Positions 34,748 to 46,233 of a DNA stretch of 64,000 bases are shown piece after piece. The notes under the pieces are model-generated. The model saw only the letters and a list, made by a program, of their open reading frames with translations, made no database searches and had not been told where the DNA came from. The stretch lies in the NCBI RefSeq assembly GCF_000143415.4, contig NW_003314272.1, positions 2,840,819 through 2,904,818 of the forward strand. Reading direction: 5' to 3'. Every line of letters starts with the position of its first letter. Within the stretch, counting starts at the first letter, position 1. This DNA comes from Selaginella moellendorffii (lineage: Eukaryota > Streptophyta > Lycopodiopsida > Selaginellales > Selaginellaceae). Made by a program: the position numbers and the translations under genes.

Positions 34748-36460
34748 TTCAATCGGTTCGTGGTAGCCTTGCATAGACAAGGTAGGAACCTTGTGGTACT
34801 AGCGAATGCCCAAGGAAGAAGATCCAGGGTGGAGGCCCAGGATCTAAAGGTAGGGCAATGCAAGGCCAAAGATTCATGCCTAAACCTGGTGTCCACGAGG
34901 GGACAACTCACTAAAGGGACCAAGGCTGCATTTTTGTGCTTACTCTCTGTGAAGAGTGACAAAAAGACAGGAACAGAAGAAGTACCTTTAGTGATCCAGC
35001 GGGTGTTGGACCAATTCTAGGATACCATGCCGGAGGAGCTACTAGCGGGGTTGCCCCCCGCACGACCGATAGAATATAAGATTGAGTTGGTCGAGGGTGC
35101 TGAGGCGGTGGTTCGTCCCCCCTATCATTTGAACGAAAAAGAACTCGCTGAGCTCAAGCACCAACTAAAGGAGTTGGTGTACAAATGGTATGTTAGGTTG
35201 AGCAAGTCACTGTATGGGGCGCCGGTGCTATTTGTGAAAAAGAAAGATGGATCTATGCGCATGTGCATAGACTACCGGTTGTTCAACAAATATACAAAGA
35301 AGAACAAGTACCCTTTGCCAAGGATTGAGAATCTGTTCGATAGGTTAGGAAAGGCAAAATACTTCTCAAGGATTGACCTAAGGTCAGGATACTACTAGAT
35401 TAGGGTAGCAGAGGAAGATGTTGAGAAGATAACCTGTCAAACAAAGTATGGGAGCTTCGAGTTTCTAGTGATGCCCTTCAGGCTATGCAATGCGCTAGCA
35501 ACATTTTCAGCATTGATGAACCATATCTTTGTACTCTATCTGGATCACTTTGTGGTCGTCTATATTGACGACATCCTGATCTATAGCAAAACGCTAGAGG
35601 AGCATGCCAAACATTTGACAAAGGTGTTTGAGAAACTAAGGGAACACCAACTGTATGCTAAAGAGAGCAAATGTGACTTTGCTCAGCAAGAGGTAAAGTT
35701 TCTCGGGCATGTGGTGGGCAAGGACGGGCTTAAGGTGGACCCTAAGAAGGTTCAAGCGATCCAGGATTGAGAGCGACCATTGAATGTACATGAGTTAAGG
35801 GCATTCTTGGGGCTATGCAACTACTATCAAAAGCTTATCAGACACTATTCGAGAGTAACTCTACCCTTAACGGACCAAACAGAAAAAGTGAAGATGGTAT
35901 GGACAGCGGAATGCGAGGTGGCATTCGTCCACCTCAAGGGGAAGTTGAGGAAGGCTCCCATGTTGGCATTACCAGACTTTGGTAAGGACTTTGAGGTAGA
36001 AACAGATGCTTCAGACTTTGCGTTGGGCGTAGTTTTGAAGCAAGACAACCATCTAGTAGCGTTCTTCTCAAAGAAGTTGGACAAGGCTCAACGGAAGTGG
36101 CCTACCCATGAAAAGGAATTGTTTGCGGTGGTCAAGGCACTTAAGGAGTGGCGACACTACCTTGGGAGACACTTCAAGGTTTACACGGACAATGTGGCAA
36201 CGAAACACTTCTTGTCACAACCCGACCTGAGGGGAAAACAATGTCGGTGGGCCAATGCTTTGGCCGAGTTTGATTGCGAGATTCTGTACAAGCCTGGGAA
36301 GAGCAACATCGTGGCAGATGCGCTAAGTCAAAAAGCGAGCTTGAAGTTGGCGATATTCAGTGCGACAACAGCCTTTTGGGATGATGTGCGGACCGCATAC
36401 GAAAACAATGGTCTAGCACAAGAGGAATCTAGAGGCACGGGAAGCTCACCAGAGAGGTGA
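34748..36460 (+). pseudogene. RT and RNase H of the L2 chromovirus
   Basis: Linker, then [13 protein letters not shown] motifs ([41 protein letters not shown], active site YIDDILIYS near 35560) and RNase H (ETDASDFALG, HEKELFAVV, YTDN, VADALS). Stops: TAG at 35018, TAG at 35396 where GYYQ is expected, and TGA at 35768 where Trp is expected. FRLCN stands where FGLCN is usual. It would copy the RNA into DNA; as it stands it is dead. Confidence 0.85.
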
Positions 36461-37069
36461 GCTGCCAACGGAAGAGAAAATGGGCTATGCGGAACGCAAC
36501 GGACTCATATATTACAAGCAAATGAGGGTGTATGTTCTAGAAGGGGAACTAAGGAAGGTAGCTTTAGAAGAGTGTCATAACGGACCTCTTGCGGGACACG
36601 GCAGAGTGCCCAAGACAATGGGTTTACTCAAGAGAAAGTACCACTGGCCAGATATGGCTAAGGACGTCGAAGACTATGTAAAGACATGTCCAACATGTTA
36701 GCAGGTCAAAGCCGTGACTAAGGCTAGTGGGGGCTTGTTACAAAGCATCCCAATTCCAGATCATCCGTGGAAATGTCTGACGATTGACTTCATCACGGGA
36801 CTCCCTCCAAGCGAGGGGTTCGATGCGATATTTGTGGTGGTGGATTGATTTTCGAAGATGGCACATTTCATACCCACCACAACGGAAGTGGATGCGGAAG
36901 GTGTGGCGAAGCTGTTCTTCGAACAAGTGGTTCAAGTGCGGGGAAGGCCAGAAGAGATTATCTCAGATCAAGATAAGATATTCACCAGTAGGTTCTGGAG
37001 AACACTCCTGGAACAGTATCGCACCAAGTTGAAATTCAGCACAGCCTATCACCCATAGACAGATAATGG

Positions 37070-37113
37070 GTATTAAGTCAAGTTTGATGGCACTAACACT
37101 TCTTGACAAACAG
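37070..37113 (+). other. 44-bp intron-like insert in integrase
   Basis: GTATTAAG...GACAAACAG splits the conserved HP-TD...QTERVN block. Removing it restores the frame. A CTAAC branch-site-like motif sits about 18 bp before the AG. It is short for a plant intron, so filler DNA is the alternative. Confidence 0.45.
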
Positions 37114-37527
37114 ACAAACGGAAAGGGTGAATAGGCAGCTAGAGGATTATTTGCGATGCTATGTCTCGGGAGACCAGACTGATTGGGTAAGTCATTTGGG
37201 ACTTGCGGAAATGTGTTATAACAACTCACCACATTCAAGCATCGGGGTGAGTCCATAGGAAGTCATCAATGGGCGAGCTATTGAAGGTCTTATGGAACTC
37301 AGCGTGGCCGAGTATCATGGAGAGTTACCCGTAGTGGAGGCATTCATGGCAGAAAGACTCAACATTTGGAATCTAGTGAGGGATTCCTTGGAATGGGCTC
37401 AACAAAGGCAAATCAAGTACGCGAACTAGAAGCACCGGGATGTAGAGTTCCAAGCTAGGGAAAAGGTGTGGCTGAACACCAAGAACCTCAGGCTACCAAG
37501 TGGGATCAGCTGGAAGTTGACCCAAAG

Positions 37528-37579
37528 GTAAAAATGCATGTATTCCTGTAAATGAATTGATCTTGAATTCCTTAAGTAG
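37528..37579 (+). other. 52-bp intron-like insert after integrase
   Basis: GTAAAAATG...CTTAAGTAG lies between TQ(R) and FVGPYEI. Removal joins AG|G into an Arg codon and keeps the frame. It has canonical GT and AG ends, is AT-rich, and is similar in size to the introns in the DNA transposon. Confidence 0.45.
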
Positions 37580-37900
37580 GTTTGTAGGGCCTTATGAGAT
37601 TGAAGCTCGAATCAGTAAAGTGGCTTACCGTCTCTAACTTCCTCGAGAGATGGGGAAGATGCACCCCGTGTTCCATGTGAACTTACTCAATCCGTATTTT
37701 GAGGATCCGCCTCGCAAGGACCAAGTAAGACCTTTACCTGAGGTGATCCAAGGGGAAGAGGAATACGAAGTCGAGGCCATCCTCAATGTGCGCAAGAGCA
37801 AGCAACAAGGACGTGAGGTGAGAGAGTTCTATGTGAAGTGGAAAGGATTTCCACACTGCGAAGCAACATGGGAACCAGAGGAGAACCTAGCGAATGTGTG
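37580..37900 (+). pseudogene. C-terminal chromodomain of the L2 chromovirus
   Basis: FVGPYEI and MHPVFHVNLLNPY motifs precede a chromodomain (YEVEAILNVRK, FYVKWKGFPHCEATWEPEENL), ending near 37900. TAA at 37635 interrupts between L and LPREMGKMHP. The aromatic residues expected for methyl-lysine binding (Tyr, Trp, Trp) are present. This places the element in the chromovirus branch. Confidence 0.9.
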
Positions 37901-38362
37901 AGGTCTAGTGGAGGAATTTCTACAAGGCAGAACTCTATGTACTTATGCAAAGTTCAATTAAAGTATCAATTTGTGAAGTTGAGTAATGGTATATGTTGGG
38001 ACCCGAAGGCGCGCCGAAGGTAAGCTAATTAGTATGGGTTAGCTAGGTTGACCAAGTGTAGGGAACTACGCCCAACTCCCTGCGGGGATGTCGAATTCGT
38101 AAATGTATTCTATAAAGGTTGGGTTTGAGTCCCAACCCCCTAGTAAAGCAAGGCTAGGTTCAAGTCCCGACCCCATACTAGGGCGTGGTGAGGTGGAGTA
38201 TAGGGACACCTATATTCTGTTGTCATGGGCTCTTGGCTGGGGAGGCTAACTTAGGCACACCGCTAAGTGGGGGGATGCCCCCGGAGACATGGTCAACAAG
38301 TCGTAGGATAAAAAAATAGACGTTCGATGTGGGCATCAAACTTCTTCTATGGGTGGTGGAGT
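37901..38362 (+). other. L2 3' untranslated region with module shared with L1
   Basis: No coding. From about 38115 to 38300 it resembles the double T-arm module of the L1 interior, and 38310-38362 matches the end of the L1 interior through the polypurine tract. This supports common ancestry or recombination between the families. Confidence 0.6.
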
Positions 38363-39514
38363 TGTAAGGAACCAACTCGCCAAGGTGTCGTAGGCTAAAG
38401 GATCCCCGAAAGCATGACCAAAATGATAAAGAGTTCATCGGATGGGACCGAGTTGAAGATCGAGTCCAAGACCGACTCTGAGACCGAGTTCGAGATAGAG
38501 TCCAGGATCGAGTCCGAGGCCGAGTTCGAGACCGAGTTCGAGACAGAGTCCGAGATCCAAATCGGGTCCGAGACTGAGTCCGAGGTCGAGTCCAAAGTCG
38601 AGTCCAAGATTGGGTCCGAGATTGAGTCTGAGACCGAGTCCGAAGTCGGGTCCGAGATCGAGTCTGAGACCGAGTCCGAAGTCGGGTCCGAGATCGAGTT
38701 CGAGATCAAGTCCGAGACACTGAGTTCGAGTACTAATATGGGTCAAGGGGTGAAAGCCCAAAGCGTGCGTCTCCCGGGGGGGGGGGGGGGGGGGCTGCAG
38801 GGGGTTCCAAAAGTATAGTAGGGATAGTGAGGTTCAGGAATCAATCTTGAAGGAACTCTTTAGTGGTGCTTCCAAACTGAGTTGAGGTTGAGATTGGGGC
38901 CGAGGGGCCTTGGGTGGGAGTGAGCAGGGACTTGGGTGGTGTCGGAGGGGCCACCCCAGGAAGTGCTCAAGAGCAGCTCCCACTCCTGAAAGGGAAACTG
39001 ACTGTGATGCTCCCGGCTCATGTGGAGTGGTGCCCCACTTGAGTACCATGCGGCTCATTGGTCCTCACCTTTCCTAGGGGCTTGGGCCTTCCTTCGGGAT
39101 GGAAGTGGGGGGGTAGAGGTACCCATACCGAGTTGTTAGGCCACGGTGTTTCGCCCCAGCATCCCAAAGCAAGTGTTGCACCCAAGACTTGGGATTTAGA
39201 GGGTCCCATAATCAAGTCTTGTGGTACCAAGGGGTGTTAGGAACCTGAAGGCTTGGTGTATTTAGCTACTTGTGCCTGCGGGAAGTGTAGCTGAACTTTA
39301 AGTCCAGTGTAACCTAGGGAGGGGGATTGGGAGAGATTTGGGAATCCGTGGATGGATGGCTAACGCTCTGTTGCTTGTGCAGTGAGTAGCTGAAACCAAG
39401 TAGGCCCAAGTAGGAGCTAGTACCATAGGTGGGAACCTTGGTGAAGGAATTTAGCAAAACCCAAGGCAGTGTTGGTAAGCTGGCAAATTGGAAAGGAAAA
39501 ATTTGTGGCTTACA
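38363..39514 (+). repeat. L2 3' LTR
   Basis: Same ends as the 5' LTR. It differs mainly by transitions, by array length and by a G run at about 38777-38794 that is absent from the 5' copy. Confidence 0.85.
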
Positions 39515-39895
39515 CTTTGGTCACACTAGCATTTCCTAGCTAAATTGGATCTACTAGAATGCCCCCCTTATTATACTTTTAGAGCTCACCAAATCCCCTA
39601 GGGTTTGGGAGACAATTGCTTTGGGCTTTCACCCTTGGACTCGGACTCAGACTTGGACTCGGTCTTGGACATAGTCTCAGACTTAGACTCAGTCTTGGTC
39701 TTGGTCTCGGTTTCAGTCTTAGTCTCTTTCTTAGCCTTGACCTCGGATTCCATCTTGGGTCCACTTGAACTCAACCTTGGACTCCATCTCAAGTTCATCT
39801 CGAACTTGACCTCGGACTCCATTTTGGTCCATCTCAGACTCGACGTTAGACTCCATCTCGAGTCCATCTCAGACTCAACCTTGGACTCAACCTTG

Positions 39896-40198
39896 GTGTA
39901 AACTCCTGAGTTTGGACTTGACACCCTCGCTCTCTTGAAACCCTACCCCTCGGGTTGAGCCTAGCAGGAGCAAACTGGACCAGCCAAATGTCAATCAACA
40001 TGTGGCATGATTCCCCTAGCCAACTAATAGAGTTGGACCCGAGACTTGCTCTGATACCAAATGTAAGCTCATGAGTTTGGACTTCCTAAGAGATCACCCA
40101 GCCCAATACTATTCAAACCCAAGGACGCTTAACCCAAAGTATCCCAAGACCCTTAACCGATTGGAAAAGAGGGTGCACTCTTGTTCATGGGCCCTTTT
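39896..40198 (-). mobile_element. Antisense T3 TRIM-like fragment
   Basis: Antisense relative of 2399-3059. An LTR piece lies at 40062-40198 (its 3' end is TGTAAGCTCATG on the plus strand), a primer site at about 40045-40061 (minus strand TTTGGTATCAGAGCA), then about 125 bp of interior and a 24-bp remnant of the other LTR. The D element at 40199 interrupts or replaces the rest. Confidence 0.5.
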
Positions 40199-42040
40199 TG
40201 TCGCGAATGTGACTTCGGGTATCAAAAGTTACCTGTCGGCCAGTCCTTACGGACACTCTTTCCTTACTGCCATGATAGCAGGAGGTCGGTATTGCTAGAC
40301 CCTTTATCAATCCCTTTTGTGCTAGTGGAGTTAACTGGGCATTTCGAGTGTACTTAGATCGGACAAGCATAAGGATGGAATTCCTATGTGTTATTAACTA
40401 AGCATACTTAGCCTGGTAAGGAGTTCTGTCTCGTTTTGTCTTGCACTTGCTAGTAACAAGAACCTTTGTGTATTGAGATTAGTCCCTCAATATCACTACA
40501 TGATAGCTTACTGTGTCTGCCAAACACACTCACTATCATGCCCTTTGTGTTAGTCTTATTTTGGTCCCAAATGCTAATTATGAAAAGTGTTTAGATTTGC
40601 TCATTTGGCATATCTATGGAATGTAGAAATTCGCTTGAACACAATGGTGTTCGTCCCATGTCCAAATTCGCAATATAGTGCCATTCTATATTTAGTAAGT
40701 TTTGAGCTTGTCCTAGAGACTAACTCACTAACTCCTAATACTAAGGGTGGCTTGGGGTGAAAGCCCAAAATGTGTGTTCCTCAGGGGGGGGGGGGTGTAG
40801 CGCATGTGATCATGGGATGAGATTTGGATATACTGTTACCGTGGATCCTTGGAACCTTGGGGGATAAATGGGGATAAAATAGCCACTAAAGGCTCTCTCA
40901 TCAAGCAATTGCCCCTTTTCCAGTTGGCTTAAGGGGAGAGAGATAAGGTGCGCTACAGTTGGTATCGGAGCAAATGGCACGGGTTCGATTCCCATTGATT
41001 AGTGGCTACCTAAAATATAATATACCCTTGAGCAAGGTATATTCCTACCCCTAAATTAGAAAATCGTATGTATTGGGCATCCATGCATACGTCCTTCCTC
41101 TTGTGGAGCATCCCAGACGAAGGTATCCACCGTGGGACTGCGGTACGGGTGGATGACTAGTTGCCTCACATGGAATAACTGGTCTACACAATGGAAGGAT
41201 TGGTAGATTCAGTGCGGAAATGGAGGTGCTGGTTCCCCTTGGCTCAGTAGGGGTTGTTAGTCAATAGTCAATGAGGACATTGACATCTCTGAAGGGGGGG
41301 TGAGTGTAACGCATGTGATCATGGGATGAGATTTGGATATACTGTCACCGTGAATCCTTGGAACCTTGGGAGATAAATGGGGATAAAATAGCCACTAAGG
41401 GCTCTCTCATCAAGCAATTGCCCTTTTTCCAGTTGGCTTAAGGGGAGAGAGATAAAGTGCGCTACAGGGGGGCTGTGGGGGGTTCCAAATGTATAGTAGG
41501 GAGTATAGTAGGGATAGTGGGTAGGTCGGGCATGGCTGATCAACCTGAGGCATAGTCTAGCTCCCGTTTGCATGCCTGTCCTTGTTCTGCGTCCGGCTTG
41601 GGTCTAAGCCAAAGTTCCACACTATGCTAGCTGGTGGAGTACCCATGTCCTCGCGTTAGGCCACCGGTATGCCGAAATAGCGCTAGACTCTGTTTGGCTC
41701 CGTTTTGCGTGCTGGTCCTGGCATTGGGATGCTGGTTGCTCCAAGACTGTTCCAAGTTTCTCCGGGCTCCTATCCCTTCGCTCCTTGGGCTGTATGCTTG
41801 ATAGTTGCTCCGTGGACCGGTTCTATCACTCCTTGGCTCCATACTTGGGAGTTTGGCACCGTTCCTTCATTTAGTGGCCCAAGGCCCTGAACCTTGGGTT
41901 TTGCACCATTATCATTTGGACACGTGGCATATGACATGTGGCATGTGTCACGTGGCATAAAGAGGGTTTAGGTTCCGCTTCGTGGTGTTATCCTATGGTA
42001 AATCACCATAGGATAAAGGGTAAAAACCACGTGCGCTACA
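40199..42040 (+). repeat. 5' LTR of the second family-D element, split by a TRIM
   Basis: TGTCGCGAATG to GTGCGCTACA. Without the TRIM and its duplication it is about 1.17 kb, matching 1247-2386. It has the cassette at about 40755, a G run at the TRIM insertion point, G-boxes (41928-41957) and the terminal hairpin (41988-42016). It is followed by the primer site TTTGGTATCAGAGGA at 42041. Confidence 0.8.
40796..41466 (+). mobile_element. 671-bp TRIM with 162-bp LTRs
   Basis: LTRs at 40796-40957 and 41305-41466, each 162 bp and running from TGTARCGCATG to GTGCGCTACA. They differ at seven sites, all transitions. The primer site TTGGTATCGGAGC starts two bases after the left LTR and a purine tract (GAAGGGGGGGTGAG) precedes the right LTR. 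The flanks on both sides are G runs, consistent with a GGGGG target duplication inside the LTR G tract of the host D element. The 347-bp interior codes for nothing. It is non-autonomous. Confidence 0.85.
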
Positions 42041-45000
42041 TTTGGTATCAGAGGATACATCTCAACAAGTACTATACAATGAGATTGGGCAATTAGTCTC
42101 GTTGCATATGCAGAGATGAAAACAATGATCCGAGTGGGTACACATTTAGGTGCAAAGGCTTCACAATTGTTCTTTGGGTATGGATTTTGGTTACCTTTTG
42201 TACCCCATTGTATTAGCTTGCTCTTGGGCTTATAAGATGGATTTGAGTTGTTCCGTTTGCACGAGTTTTTGCTTGGGCTTGTGAGTGAGGCACATTAACA
42301 ACTCAAGGTTACACTTTGAGTTGGCAGGATTAATGTTGGCCTATCAGTGGTTCCATGAGTTGTTTTGGTGGTTCCATGAGTTGTTCCATGTACCATGAGT
42401 TAAAACAAACCTTCCTTGTGTTTTCTATAAGTGGCAAATAGGTTGGTCCGTAGCTGTTAGCACGGCACTAATGGATCCTTCTTAGGCATGATTATAAGTG
42501 AATCAATCAAGACTATAGGGATTAGTCTATTGGTTCAAGTAGTTATTGCCGTGCTCTCTCATAAACTTTTCTTGGATTAGACTGAAGGTAGTGCGAGTGC
42601 AAGTTTGAGGTTTAGTTGAAGATGAGACCAAAAAGAGAGTCGTCAGGAACGAAGGATCAAACACGTAAATCATTTTCTTTTAGAGAGATGATTTGCAATG
42701 AGGTGTTAACTCATTGCTCATGTTCATATTATGCAATCAAAAGTCCCTACCTTGATGTATATTGGAGATGATGGTCTTGTAAATAGTGAGTTATGGGATG
42801 GATAGTGGTGAAGTATTAAACCATTTTGTCTAAGCTTACTATTGAAAGACTTGGGTTGCAATGCTCAATTCTTTTTCGGGGAACCTTGCTATTTCCTTGA
42901 GTAGCTTGGTGTTGGATTAATGTTGAGTTTGGTCGGAAAGAGAGTGGCATGAGCTTGTCCATGTTATGAACAAAAGTTAGTGGTGTTGAGTGTTGTAAAT
43001 CTCAATTGGTGGGGTGTGCATTTTGTCGAATCGAGTTGACATTTGATGTTCACATAAACCTTTATAATAGTAACATGGGTATTGCTCATAGTGTTGCTTA
43101 ATTGATGATCAAGTCATTATGATATTTATGTCATATCCATGTGATAATGAGCAATGTGTTTATGAAGTTGCTTGGTTGAACGATAATCAACCCAAAGTGG
43201 TTGATAATGAAGCTAGTCTACTTGCATGTAGTAGTTGTAGTAGCTTTAATTGGGTTCTTGATGAAGGTCCATTATGCTAATCTTAAGTTGATTCCTTGTT
43301 CCTTGAAGGGTTTGCCCATTAAAGTGTTGAAAAGGGTTATAGCATTCACTTGCTATAGCTTGTTAGTTGATCCGTTAACATTTGGAGTAGATTGTTAGAT
43401 GGAGAAGGTGTGTAATTGAGGCATTGACATCGCTAGCATTTGTGTTAGTGGAAGTGGCATTGTTATTTCGAATGAAGAGGAATTTTCCTTAGAACTTGAT
43501 TTTCCATTGTCATTTTTCTTATTAGTATTTTAGCTTCACATTGGATATTGAGAATGATTAAAGAAGAGTGTTAGTGTAATATGGATATCTAAAGATATGG
43601 TCTTCGTGATCAAGCCTAGGATGTTCCATTTGCATTTTGCAGATGTCGATGTTGGATATTGGAAAAATGGGCAAAAATGTTCGATGCTTAAGCATATTGT
43701 TGGATCATGAGAATTAGTGTTAACATGAACCTATGTGAAGTTGTAGGTAGGAGGAAGTTGGTTGAGTCTTGAAAGTTTGTATTATTAGACTTAGAGTCAT
43801 TCTTTCTCTAGAATGGAAAATTTTTTACAAATTTTCTTAAGTTTTTCCAATGGCTGATCTGTTGATCATTTTGTCCGAAAACCATTTAGTTTTTGTAAGC
43901 CAATACAAACTAGTGAAAGGATTAGAGTTGATTTTGGTTAGTTTAAACCTTAGTAAGTAGTTTGTATGATACGACCCGAAAGGAATGTTAACTTTTGGGG
44001 CTAAAGCAATTGAGTTGAATAAAGTCTAGAATTGGTGTAGAAAAGTGGCTGTTGCAGTGTTCTAGAAAGGTGACGTTATGCCTTTCTTTTGTAGTGTTAT
44101 GCTTGGTGGTAGGTTGCACCTTACATTTTGTTAAACTCTATAAGAGTAGTGAGCTTTCATTGATTTTAACTTAATCTTGGTGGCCCTACACCTTAGCTAA
44201 GGATAGTAATGTCCAACTTAGTTGTTTAAAGTTAAGATGTTGGTACCTATACTATAGTTTTGTTTATAAGGAGGTTGTGTACCGATATAAGTTCATCTCA
44301 TGGTTTTCACTTTAGTTTCGACTGATGTTGATCATGCATAGCTGGCCTCTTCAAAAAGGCATACTCAGAGTTGTTGGCTAAATTCATTAGTGAGCTTATT
44401 GCGGTTGAGTTGGATTCAAGTGGTCATTTAGTTTCTGCTTGTCTATGAACCTTTATCTCATACCTGGGGTATTACGTTCATGTTGGATAAAGTATATGAC
44501 TTGATGACATGAGTTTAGTGATGGGTCTTGTGAAGGTAAGTTGAAAAGTGATTGTTGGTTGCTTTGCAACTAGTGATTTCTTGTAGACTTTGTTAAGGGC
44601 TTTTGACACTTGCTTCACTCGATGATGATTTAACAATGATGGGCTTGCTTTACCAAATGGTGTTGCGGAGGATCATGTTGTTAGACTTACATGGTTTCTT
44701 TTCCATGTTGGCATGTCGACTCTACCTTTGTCGATATCATTTGGTTACGTTTAATTCGTAGTGTTGGATTTCATTGAGTCTTGGACGTGGTGGTTCACTC
44801 CTTGATGAAGTGGTATCTATAATTGAGTTTTGCTGAAGAACTTGTCTTGGATACTAACTAAAGTATCTTCGACTTTGGTTAGCTTGGTTGTTAGGGAGTT
44901 TTGAGTGGTGATTCACTCTTGCTTTCTTCTAGCTTTGTTATGGTGTTGATGGCATTGAAGTAATGCCTTGTCATTAATATTATTGATGTTGAGATTCAAG

Positions 45001-45731
45001 TGAGATGAGATGTCTATCCTTAATATTGACATTGAGTTTCATTAGTCTTGATGAAGATAATATTCATGATTTAGCTATGGCTTTGTGTTATTGGCATTCG
45101 TGCATTTGATAGTTAGCAACTATGTTAGCGTTTAAACGAGTTGAGTGGCAAGTTTAAGTTAGTTATGTTCTAAACAAGATTGTTTAGTAAAGGTTGAGTT
45201 TTGGCTTTTCCTTAAAAAGTGATTTAGTCATGGACTATTCTAGCTTTACAAGATGAAGAGTTAGTGATCAATATTAGAATATTTTCCTTGCTGAATTTGA
45301 GTTGGGATATATCAATCATTGATGATTCTTCTTGTATTTGTTATGAAGTGAGTTACATCTTGTTATAGATGGATTCATAAAGGATCGTTTAGTGATCACT
45401 TGTTGAGCACAGCTCTATTGTGCTTTATTTTTGGATTAATGCAGATATGCTCTTTATTAGTTTGCATTATGAAGTTTGGCTTATGGATGTGTATTGTGGG
45501 TTGTACCATGATTTCTTCTTTAGCATTGAAGCTGGTTTATGTGAGATTCGTGATCATTATTAGACAATACTTTGCTATAGACTTCTTCGAGTTTTTGGTT
45601 TTTTAAGTTTTCATGCTCATTATTCCATTTGTTAGAAGTTGTTGGGGGAAGGCATTTTGGTTCATTAGCTTCGATGTTGAAGTTTGCTCTTGCATCTAGC
45701 AATCATTGGTAATGATTAACTATCATCTAGG
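42041..45731 (+). other. Internal region of the second D element, non-coding
   Basis: Begins with a primer site and continues for 3.7 kb of T/G-rich sequence. I find no gag, protease, RT or integrase motif on either strand; short frames (e.g. 43201-43398, 45400-45606) are isolated and unrelated. It ends where an L1 element is inserted at 45732 (preceding 5 bp CTAGG), so the rest of this D element lies beyond the window. It appears to be another large non-autonomous derivative. Confidence 0.55.
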
Positions 45732-46196
45732 TGTGAGACACAAAATCCCTAGGCCCCAAAGTGGAGTCGGAAGGGCGCCACGTGGTAGTGGCCGAAGCGA
45801 AAGCCAAACGAGCGTAACACGTTTGGACTAAAAGCTCCGACTTGAAAGGTCGAGAGTGGGAGTGGAACTCCCAACAAAGTGCTCGAGGAATGAGCACGAA
45901 GCGAGCTATAAGCGAGGCTCTAAAAAGGGACCCGAAAGGACCAACACATGACACGTGGAAGTGTCCGAGATGGAGTCCGAGGTGGACCCGAGATGGAATC
46001 CGAGATGGACCCGAAGTGGAGTCCGATATAGAGTCCGAGATGGAGTTCGAGATGGACCCGAAGTGAAGTCCGATATGGAGTCCGAGATGGAGTCCGAGAT
46101 GGAGTTCGATATGGAGTTCGAGATGGAGTCCGAGATGGACCGAGATGGAGTCCGATATGGAGTCCGAGATGGAGTCCGAGATGGAACCGAGACCGG

Positions 46197-46233
<37 letters not shown>

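Larger units (their letters stand above)
36461..37579 (+). pseudogene. Integrase of the L2 chromovirus
   Basis: Zinc-binding H2C2 region (HNGPLAGHGRVPKT, HWPDMAKDVEDYVKTCPTC), then a catalytic core with TIDFITGLP, D-x-x-F-SKMAHF, an ISDQD motif and the HP-TD/QTERVN segment. Stops: TAG at 36699, TGA at 36846 (family has DRFSKM), TAG at 37056, 37256 and 37427. Two short inserts with GT-AG ends (37070-37113, 37528-37579) interrupt conserved blocks, and their removal keeps the frame. It would insert the DNA copy. Confidence 0.85.
32037..39514 (+). mobile_element. Full-length Ty3/gypsy chromovirus (family L2), decayed
   Basis: The 5' LTR (32037-33166, 1,130 bp) and 3' LTR (38363-39514, 1,152 bp) both start TGTAAGGAACC and end GGCTTACA. 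Flanks are CCTTG (32032-32036) and CTTTG (39515-39519). A primer site TTGGTATTGGAGCC follows the 5' LTR; the tract GGGTGGTGGAGT precedes the 3' LTR. The interior encodes gag, protease, RT, RNase H, integrase and a C-terminal chromodomain in order, all broken by stops. In the first 100 bp the two LTRs differ by five substitutions, all transitions. Chromoviruses use the chromodomain to direct integration to marked chromatin. Confidence 0.9.
31988..39898 (-). repeat. Second antisense L1 LTR fragment, split by the chromovirus
   Basis: Blocks 31988-32036 and 39515-39898 join into one antisense L1 LTR segment: the intact order (GTATAGCCTTCCTTGGTCAC) is visible at about 31570 in the neighbouring copy. 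The chromovirus sits at the join with target duplication CCTTG/CTTTG. The right part holds a diverged GAGTCC-type array (reversed) at about 39640-39890. Confidence 0.65.
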
